From assembly GCA_963743325.1 (NCBI GenBank), contig CAVUOZ010000005.1, forward strand, positions 496,001 to 560,000: DNA of 64,000 nt, given 5' to 3'. The stretch is from DATFVA01 sp963743325 (lineage in GTDB: Bacteria; Bacteroidota; Ignavibacteria; Ignavibacteriales; Ignavibacteriaceae). Below, piece by piece: positions 58,546-64,000 of this stretch. How positions within the stretch are numbered: position 1 is the stretch's first letter; every line of letters begins with the position of its first letter. Both the position numbers and the translations under genes were made by a program. The notes below the pieces were generated by a model, which was not told where the DNA came from, ran no database searches, and worked only from the letters and a program-made list of their open reading frames with translations.

Positions 58546-60387
58546 ATGAATAAAGCGGAAATAATACGAAAGATTTCAAAAAAAGCCGGAGTACCTGATA
58601 CCGAGGCAAAGAAATTTTTTGAAATTTTCTTAAAGCATGCTTCGGATTTGCTTAAACCGGGGGAGTCATTAAAAATCCGCGGTGTCGGATTGTTCCAGCT
58701 GCGCGTCGGCCAGATTGAGAACACAGCCTCACAGGACTCCGGAGATAAATTTATTTATTCTGATCTTATCGTTTTTACAGATGATGAGGATAAAAATCTT
58801 AAAGAGGGAGAGGAAATAATCTTCAACGTTCCTTCCGGTGTTGAAGAGCAGTATCAGCCTGTAGATTCGTACTTCAGCTTAAGCTTCGGAAAACCCATTA
58901 TTCCTTTAAAGGGAGTTAAAGAAACTGAATTTTTTATACCTCCATCCGGTACTGAATTAAGGAGTCTCATCGAATCCAAAATTGACAGGCTTCTGGATGA
59001 ATCAGAAAAAACAGAAGGCGGAAAGGAAACCGAAACGATTCATCTTAAAACTGAAGAAGAAAATGCAGAGCAGCAATTCGAGCGGAAAGTATCAGGATCC
59101 GGTTATAGTTCTGAAGAAATCAAAGTTCCTTCTCGTAGTGATTTTCTGAAGACCCGGGAATTCGAGGATTTATCATGGGATTTCGGCGAGAATCTCTCGC
59201 AGGAAATTGAAGAAGAATCCATACTTGATACCGAAATAGTTAAGGAAATTGAAAGTCCTATAGCTGTCACAGAAAAAATTACTGAAGAACCCGGTGAAAC
59301 AATGCCCGTGTTCGAGGAAGAAAAGAATGAAGAAAATCAGGATGAAGATATATTTGAAGAAATAATTGACGAAGATGCTGAGGAAACGAATATATATGAA
59401 GACAGCATAGAAGAGACAATTGAACCGGAAGAGGAAATTAGAACTGAAGATATAAGGGAAGAAATTCAGAAACAGGCTTTCGAAGCTGAAAAAATTATGG
59501 ATAAAGAAATTCCTGAGCACGCAGTTGTTGAAGAAAAGCAGGAAGTACATCCGGAAAAGCCTGAATCTGAAGAGCCGGTACTGAAAAACTTTCAGCGTGT
59601 TAAATCACTTACAAAAGAATTCAACAATACTGAATTTAACGAAAGTTTAGAAATTGAAGAGGAAAAACCAAAAAAAATTACCGAAGTGCGGGGCGGGTAT
59701 CAGAAAGTCAGGCGGACTACTGCAGAATTTGATTTTGATCTTTCAGGTATAAAGGGACTGGATGAAATAGAGGAACCCTCGGTAAAAGAGAAGCAGGATA
59801 AAAGGAAAGAATACCAGGGTTACCGGAACCGCAAAAGTCTTCCTTCATTAATTGTTGCATTCGTTGTTGTTATTGCACTTGCAGGTGTAATATTTCTTTA
59901 CATGAAATTAAAAACTGCAAATAACGGGGTGACAGATGAAAACAAATCTGCTGCTTCTAAACAGCAGACTAAAGTAATTGAAAGAGATTATGATGTACCG
60001 GTGACTTATCCCTATGAAAAATCAGGTATCAAAAATTCTACTGGCTTTAATGAGAATGTTAAGGGACAAACGGGGCAAAATGAAGTCACGGAGAAAACCG
60101 CCGTTACACTTAGTAAGTCAAACGCGGATTTATCCGATATAAGGGATCCGGTAAACGCAGAAAGGATCGGAAATTATATTTTTAAGTACCCTGAAGGGAT
60201 TGTTGTTCAGACATCTTCCTGGAAAAGCAAAACAATTGCTATTGGTGAGGTTAAAAAATACCGTGAAGCAGGTTATACTGCATTTGCAGAACACTCAGAC
60301 ATTGCAGGTATGGGATTATATTACAGGGTAAGAGTTGGATATTTCAAATCGCTGCAGGATGCTGAAAATTTTGCGGGAAAACAATAA
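58546..60387 (+). CDS. Membrane-spanning HU-SPOR fusion protein
   Basis: 613 residues in four parts. Residues about 1-90: an HU/IHF-like DNA-binding fold (NKAEIIRKISKKAGVPDTEA, FFEIFLKHASDLLKPGESL, IRGVGLFQLRVGQIENTA), close to the HU-CCDC81-type domains of Bacteroidota. About 100-410: a very acidic, Glu-rich disordered linker. About 427-448: one membrane helix (LPSLIVAFVVVIALAGVIFL). C-terminal about 540-613: a SPOR domain (YPEGIVVQTSSWKSKTIAIG, YYRVRVGYFKSLQDAENFAG) that binds denuded peptidoglycan glycans at division sites. Topology implies DNA or nucleoid contact inside and cell-wall contact outside. Followed 23 nt later by tolQ/exbB. Confidence 0.88.
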   Translation: MNKAEIIRKISKKAGVPDTEAKKFFEIFLKHASDLLKPGESLKIRGVGLFQLRVGQIENTASQDSGDKFIYSDLIVFTDDEDKNLKEGEEIIFNVPSGVEEQYQPVDSYFSLSFGKPIIPLKGVKETEFFIPPSGTELRSLIESKIDRLLDESEKTEGGKETETIHLKTEEENAEQQFERKVSGSGYSSEEIKVPSRSDFLKTREFEDLSWDFGENLSQEIEEESILDTEIVKEIESPIAVTEKITEEPGETMPVFEEEKNEENQDEDIFEEIIDEDAEETNIYEDSIEETIEPEEEIRTEDIREEIQKQAFEAEKIMDKEIPEHAVVEEKQEVHPEKPESEEPVLKNFQRVKSLTKEFNNTEFNESLEIEEEKPKKITEVRGGYQKVRRTTAEFDFDLSGIKGLDEIEEPSVKEKQDKRKEYQGYRNRKSLPSLIVAFVVVIALAGVIFLYMKLKTANNGVTDENKSAASKQQTKVIERDYDVPVTYPYEKSGIKNSTGFNENVKGQTGQNEVTEKTAVTLSKSNADLSDIRDPVNAERIGNYIFKYPEGIVVQTSSWKSKTIAIGEVKKYREAGYTAFAEHSDIAGMGLYYRVRVGYFKSLQDAENFAGKQ

Positions 60388-60410
60388 ATAATTAAAAGGA
60401 AAAGCAAACT

Positions 60411-61064
60411 ATGCAGCTGATTTCAATATTTTTAAGAGGCGGGTCAATAATGTGGTTTATCCTGGCCTGCTCTATAATCGGATTAACAGTAATTATCGAC
60501 AGATATATTGTGATCAGAAGAGCTAAAATTAATGTTCCGGCTTTTATGGTTAGAATAAGAGGAATGCTGAAGAAGAAAGATATTCCCGGGGCAATAAGCT
60601 ATTGTATGGAAGAAAAATCTCCTGTTGCAAACATTATCAGGAAAGGCTTAACGAAATATAAGCTCGGGCACGAAAGAGTAAAAGAGGCAATAGAGAACGC
60701 CGGGCGGCAGGAAATCACCAAGCTTGAAAAAGGTCTTGCCGTTCTCGCTTCAATTTCCGGTATAGCTCCTCTGCTGGGATTTCTCGGAACGGTAACAGGA
60801 ATGATTTCAGCTTTTATGACAATTGAAGATCTTGCCGGCTCAGCTAATCCGGGTGATCTGGCAGGCGGAATCTGGGAGGCGCTTTTGACAACTGCATTCG
60901 GGCTTATGGTTGGGATTCCCGCTCTTGCTTTTTATAATTATTTTCTGAGTGCAGTAAAAAAACTTGTCGGTGATATGGAAACTGTAGCGAATGATGTCGT
61001 TGATATTATACAGGACAGCTCTGCTTCGCCGGAATTTGAAGAAGAAATTGAAATTGACATATAG
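60411..61064 (+). CDS. MotA/TolQ/ExbB proton-channel family protein
   Basis: 217 residues, three membrane helices. Recognised from the N-terminal helix SIMWFILACSIIGLTVIIDR, the cytoplasmic part with LEKGLAVLASISGIAPLLGFLGTVTGMISAF, and AGGIWEALLTTAFGLMVGIPALAFYNYF; the LGFLGTVxGM and the conserved Thr/Glu in the last helix are the proton-path signature. Works with the ExbD/TolR partner that follows 8 nt downstream and the TonB/TolA-like protein, powering an outer-membrane process with the proton motive force. Whether it is Tol or Exb cannot be decided here. Confidence 0.95.
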   Translation: MQLISIFLRGGSIMWFILACSIIGLTVIIDRYIVIRRAKINVPAFMVRIRGMLKKKDIPGAISYCMEEKSPVANIIRKGLTKYKLGHERVKEAIENAGRQEITKLEKGLAVLASISGIAPLLGFLGTVTGMISAFMTIEDLAGSANPGDLAGGIWEALLTTAFGLMVGIPALAFYNYFLSAVKKLVGDMETVANDVVDIIQDSSASPEFEEEIEIDI

Positions 61065-61072
61065 GTTAATCA

Positions 61073-61477
61073 ATGAAATTTAATACCTCAAATGAACCCG
61101 TGGCGATGTTCAGCTATTCATCATTAACTGATATAGTAATGCTTTTACTTATTTTCTTTCTGCTTACTTCACAGTTTGTAATTCAAACAGGAGTAAAAGT
61201 CAAGCTGCCGGGATCCAAAACAAATGAACAGACTTCACCTTCTCAGCTCATTGTGACTCTCACAGCCGGAGGAGGCATTTATGCGGGTAAAGATGAAGTT
61301 ACTATTGATGAGCTCCCTGCGAGACTCGCCCTGATGAAAAGTGAGGCTAAGGAGCAGAACCTTATTATACGGGCCGACAAAACAATAGCAATTGATCTTG
61401 TAATAAAAGTGATTGATGCCGCCAAAGCAACCGGGATAGATAAATTCACAATCCAAACCGAAAAAGAAAATCTGTAA
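61073..61477 (+). CDS. ExbD/TolR biopolymer transport protein
   Basis: 134 residues. One N-terminal membrane helix with the essential Asp in SSLTDIVMLLLIFFLLTSQF (LTDIVmLLLIFF is diagnostic), then the periplasmic domain: VKLPGSKTNEQTSPSQLIVTL, IYAGKDEVTIDELPARLALM, LIIRADKTIAIDLVIKVIDA AKATGIDKFTIQT. Assembles with the upstream channel protein. The TonB-family gene follows 15 nt later. Confidence 0.95.
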   Translation: MKFNTSNEPVAMFSYSSLTDIVMLLLIFFLLTSQFVIQTGVKVKLPGSKTNEQTSPSQLIVTLTAGGGIYAGKDEVTIDELPARLALMKSEAKEQNLIIRADKTIAIDLVIKVIDAAKATGIDKFTIQTEKENL

Positions 61478-61492
61478 TCAATATTTAGAACG

Positions 61493-62191
61493 ATGACATA
61501 CAGCTCAATCAGACATATTTCATTTTCACTATCAATGATTATCCATATAATCATTTTTATACTTTTGCTGTTTATAAAGTATTCCCTGGATTATGCCCCC
61601 CGGGAATATGTTGAACTTTCCTTCGGTAAATCGAATCAGCCGGGCTCTTCCAGTGCAATTGGAACCCAGATAAACCAGGTTGAAGAAAATGCAAAAGCGG
61701 AAACAAATGAAACTTTGGATAAGAGCGAAGAGGTAAAAGAAGTAGAACTTCCAAAAGCAAAAAATACATCTGAAGAAAATGTTGTTAAGCCTGCCGATAA
61801 ACAGAAAGAAAAAACTGAAGCTGCTAAAACTGAAACAAAAGAAAATACCGATTCAAAAGTGACGGCCTCAGGACAGGGAAATAAAGCCGAAGGTGAGGGG
61901 AGTTTTGGATATGATATAGAAGACTGGGGTGGTCAGGGCCAACGCAGAATTTACAGCTATATACTTCCGGCTTACCCGCAGGGGGTCAACAAGGAAATCG
62001 ATATCAGACTGAGGTTTTCTATTTTACCTGACGGAACTGTCGGTAACATACTCCTTTTAACAAAAGCAGATACAAAGCTGGAGAATGCAGCAATTAATTC
62101 ACTAAGACAGTGGAGATTTGAAGCACTGGCTCCCGGGCAGAAGCAGTCTGAACAAACTGCAGTTATTGTGTTTCCGTACCGGCTTCAATAG
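61493..62191 (+). CDS. TonB/TolA-type energy transducer
   Basis: 232 residues. Membrane anchor SMIIHIIIFILLLFIKYSLD near the N-terminus, a long Lys/Glu-rich periplasmic spacer (about residues 60-140), and a C-terminal TonB domain with YILPAYPQGVNKEIDIRLRF, SILPDGTVGNILLLTKADTK and AINSLRQWRFEALAPGQ (the AI.alrqWrFeP-type ending). It transmits energy from the ExbB/D-like pair to the outer membrane. It ends in a 29-nt tail-to-tail overlap with the leftward 98-residue membrane protein gene. Confidence 0.93.
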   Translation: MTYSSIRHISFSLSMIIHIIIFILLLFIKYSLDYAPREYVELSFGKSNQPGSSSAIGTQINQVEENAKAETNETLDKSEEVKEVELPKAKNTSEENVVKPADKQKEKTEAAKTETKENTDSKVTASGQGNKAEGEGSFGYDIEDWGGQGQRRIYSYILPAYPQGVNKEIDIRLRFSILPDGTVGNILLLTKADTKLENAAINSLRQWRFEALAPGQKQSEQTAVIVFPYRLQ

Positions 62192-62459
62192 GTTCCCTGT
62201 AATAAATTCTATAAAAGAAGTACTCACCTAATGTCAGTAAAGTGAGGGAAAAAGTATCTCTGTCAAAATACAGACCCAATCCCTTTTCCTCCATGACGGC
62301 TTTGGCAATTATTCCTGTGATTGACCAACCGACTGCAAACAAAACGGCTATTAAACCGAGGTTCAAAAACCCTGATTTTAAATTATCACCCTGCCACTTC
62401 TTTGTAAAAATTACAAGGGCAAAAATAAAATGAAGAAAAAATATAAATGCAGATATCAT
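62163..62459 (-). CDS. Small multi-pass membrane protein, unknown
   Basis: 98 residues, three hydrophobic helices (FIFFLHFIFALVIFTKK, LNLGLIAVLFAVGWSITGII, TLLTLGEYFFYRIYY). Reads MISAFIFFLHFIFALVIF from ATG 62459. Last gene of the leftward operon NHL-DUF2085-167aa-this gene; its 3' end overlaps the TonB-like gene by 29 nt. The conserved-looking acidic stretch near residues 60-70 (DRDTFSLT) has no match I recognise. Function unknown; the operon context suggests an integral membrane assembly. Confidence 0.7.
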   Translation of the reverse strand: MISAFIFFLHFIFALVIFTKKWQGDNLKSGFLNLGLIAVLFAVGWSITGIIAKAVMEEKGLGLYFDRDTFSLTLLTLGEYFFYRIYYREPIEAGTETQ

Positions 62460-62474
62460 GTGAAAATTCTCTTC

Positions 62475-62978
62475 TCAGATTGGAGTTCTCCGGTTGACAA
62501 TTATTCTACCAAGCAAGCCGCCAATTAATCCGAAGACAGAATCGACGATCAGATTGCTCATCAGAATAAAAATTGTATAAAGGAGAGAAAACCCGGTTGA
62601 GATAATCTGATCGGCCATACCTTTCATTAAAACAATTGTTTGTTTAGCTGCTTCGCCGAGATTAAAACTGTCAAGCACTTCCTGAGTCTGCGGAAGGGTC
62701 CGAACAAAATCATTTGAATGTGTAAAAAATGTAATTATAATATCAAAGAATGTTGAAAATAGAGCCGCAAACAATCCGGTTAAGAACCCGAGAAATAAAC
62801 CTGTATTAACTGAAATATTCGTATCCCTGTTCAATGTTTTCCTATAGAGGAGAAGTGCAGTAAATACAGCAAGCGGAACGATAAGGCAGCACCCGAATTC
62901 TCTTACTCCCGGAACAGTTGTAAGTACTGCCGCACCAAATCCTGCAACAAGGGGGGGTAAATACGCTTTACCGGACAT
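62475..62978 (-). CDS. Multi-pass membrane protein, unknown (DUF4199-like layout)
   Basis: 167 residues with about four helices: PPLVAGFGAAVLTTVPGVR, CCLIVPLAVFTALLLYR, TGLFLGFLTGLFAALFSTFF, and FSLLYTIFILMSNLIVDSVFGLIGGLLG. Gly-rich helices resemble small bacterial membrane proteins of the DUF4199 kind, but the match is by eye only. The start overlaps the DUF2085 gene end by 11 nt, the usual sign of a co-translated operon. Confidence 0.65.
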   Translation of the reverse strand: MSGKAYLPPLVAGFGAAVLTTVPGVREFGCCLIVPLAVFTALLLYRKTLNRDTNISVNTGLFLGFLTGLFAALFSTFFDIIITFFTHSNDFVRTLPQTQEVLDSFNLGEAAKQTIVLMKGMADQIISTGFSLLYTIFILMSNLIVDSVFGLIGGLLGRIIVNRRTPI

Positions 62979-63444
62979 CTGAGCTCAGTTTTAATTCTGA
63001 AAAATAATCTTCAATACCAGCAAAAATATAAAGAATAGATGCTGATCCCAAAATTACACCCGTAATAAATGCTGCCCACTTTGAATAATCATAAATTCCA
63101 ATAGAGTTCAAAAGTACATCTGCGGCCATCGGAGCCATACTTAGTAACAGCCAATTTTTCGACCGCGGCAGGAGACGGGAAAAGACCAGAGCAGGCACTG
63201 AGAAAATTAATCCGCCGATGTAGATACCGGTGCATCTGGCACAAACCAAAAGTTTATTTCCGGAGATGAAAAATGATTTAGCAGTATCCTGGTGACACAC
63301 AATGGAATAAATTTTATCAAGGAAAATTCCGGGGCATACCCTTGAATCATTACCGGGAAATAGGACGCGGGAGAAGATGCCTGCAGACCATATGATCATA
63401 ATAATGATAAACAGGATTTTTATATAGAAGGCTTTAACATTCAA
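62968..63444 (-). CDS. DUF2085 membrane protein
   Basis: 158 residues. The family signature is present: IYSIVCHQDTAKSFFISGNK LLVCARCTGIYIGGLIFS, i.e. CHQ followed by C-A-R-C-x-G-I-Y-x-G, then LLPRSKNWLLLSMAPMAADVLLN. Five or so helices. DUF2085 proteins are membrane proteins of unknown function with a cytoplasmic-face cysteine motif that may bind a metal. ATG overlaps the NHL-protein stop by 4 nt (63441-63444), so they are co-translated. Confidence 0.9.
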   Translation of the reverse strand: MNVKAFYIKILFIIIMIIWSAGIFSRVLFPGNDSRVCPGIFLDKIYSIVCHQDTAKSFFISGNKLLVCARCTGIYIGGLIFSVPALVFSRLLPRSKNWLLLSMAPMAADVLLNSIGIYDYSKWAAFITGVILGSASILYIFAGIEDYFSELKLSSDVR

Positions 63445-64000
63445 ATTTTTGCCAGGCTGTATATTCTGATCTCATTTGGTTTAAGAATATAAAGCGTCCC
63501 GTTAAATATAAGACTGCTGACTATAGGGGTGATAACCTGCTTATCTTCAATTGTAATCTCTGAGAATTTGAATATCCCGGATTTGAGGTTTGACAATAAT
63601 ATTTTGCGATCTGTATTCAAAAGTAAATTATTAAACACAATGTTGATACTTTTCAGATCAAATTCTGTCTCTATTTCATTTACACCATTCCCGTACTGAT
63701 CAAATACCTTTATATTCTTTCCGTCAAGTACGAAAAGATTATTCGAGGGGGAAACTACCATTTGTTTTGGGTTTACAAGTGCATAGGCCCCACCATCAAA
63801 CCCTCCGAAGTTCATAATGAAATTACCGAACAGATCAAATTTTAATACTCTTTTATTTTCAGAATCCAGTATAAATAAGTCACCCTGGTTAGAAGTAACA
63901 GCACTTAGAGGGTAACCGAAACGTTCCGGGGGATTATCACTTTCTCTTGTGTATAATAAGGATATGAAGTTTAAGTCTTTATCGAATCTCTGAATGCGGT
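63441..64000 (-). CDS. NHL-repeat beta-propeller protein, C-terminal part (5' end outside window)
   Basis: The frame is open through the right edge of the window, so the ATG at 63815 is internal. Reading in from the edge, blades repeat the NHL pattern (GDLFILDSENKRVLKFDLFG, NNLFVLDGKNIKVFDQYGNG). About 186 residues are visible, ending LIFNGTLYILKPNEIRIYSL and a stop at 63441. Members are usually periplasmic or secreted propellers; a 6-bladed/NHL domain here, with any signal peptide lying outside. It leads the operon into DUF2085 with a 4-nt overlap. Confidence 0.8.
   Translation of the reverse strand, partial: RIQRFDKDLNFISLLYTRESDNPPERFGYPLSAVTSNQGDLFILDSENKRVLKFDLFGNFIMNFGGFDGGAYALVNPKQMVVSPSNNLFVLDGKNIKVFDQYGNGVNEIETEFDLKSINIVFNNLLLNTDRKILLSNLKSGIFKFSEITIEDKQVITPIVSSLIFNGTLYILKPNEIRIYSLAKI

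Noticed and set aside
63813..63815. ATG at 63815 as the start of the NHL-repeat protein
   Set aside because: The frame continues without stop to 64000 and encodes further NHL blades.

Overview
The window reads as chromosome of a free-living, Gram-negative member of the Bacteroidota/Chlorobiota group, most likely the class Ignavibacteria. Evidence for this: a type IX secretion tail (YPNPFNP motif) on a large secreted protein; SBBP/NHL propeller and TPR envelope proteins; a complete LPS-export block (kdsA, kdsD, lptC, an OstA/LptA-like gene, lptB); AT-rich sequence; weak Shine-Dalgarno use with many TTG starts; and several Bacteroidota-type TAnnTTTG boxes upstream of genes. The taxon is inferred from protein features only; there is no rRNA in the window. 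One tRNA gene, tRNA-Leu(GAG), is present.

Layout. 0-5 kb: end of a surface-polysaccharide cluster (asparagine-synthase-like fragment, three glycosyltransferases, glycerate kinase). 5-16.6 kb: housekeeping genes (thyA-folA-mutL; a B12-dependent acyl-CoA mutase with isobutyryl-CoA-mutase-type active-site residues; a UbiA-family prenyltransferase; a CNNM/CorC protein; tgt-yajC; ribBA; an NfeD-family protease). 16.6-34.4 kb: a looser accessory stretch with long gene-poor gaps. It holds an IS110-family element, an M16 protease, a T9SS-secreted propeller, a histidine kinase paired with a response-regulator/thioredoxin-reductase-like fusion, small envelope proteins, and many short tandem word arrays plus a two-copy structured repeat of about 120 nt. 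34.4-36.2 kb: SDR plus alcohol dehydrogenase. 36.4-42.8 kb: Kdo/LPS-transport operon, then murB. 42.9-47.7 kb: phenylalanine hydroxylase, two peroxiredoxins and a rhodanese, then PTPS-folE-SDR-SDR, which fits synthesis of the tetrahydropterin cofactor the hydroxylase needs; the last SDR is broken. 48-50.3 kb: ECF sigma factor, anti-sigma-like protein and two Spy/CpxP-like proteins. 50.4-64 kb: tRNA-Leu, TPR proteins, CMD-family protein, DUF92, a long TPR protein split by a -1 shift at a T5A5 run, a beta-barrel protein, a membrane-spanning HU-SPOR fusion, TolQ/ExbB-TolR/ExbD-TonB, and a leftward membrane-protein operon cut by the window edge.

The observations I consider most worth a second look are: the HK/REC-redoxin-TrxR-like pair that lacks CxxC motifs; the -1 frameshift site in the TPR gene; the HU-SPOR fusion; the pterin/phenylalanine hydroxylase cluster with its pseudogene; the Phe/Gln active-site signature of the mutase; and the families of 7-nt and 10-nt tandem word arrays and the 120-nt hairpin repeat in the intergenic DNA. 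Gene functions are inferred from motifs read by eye; no database search was possible.
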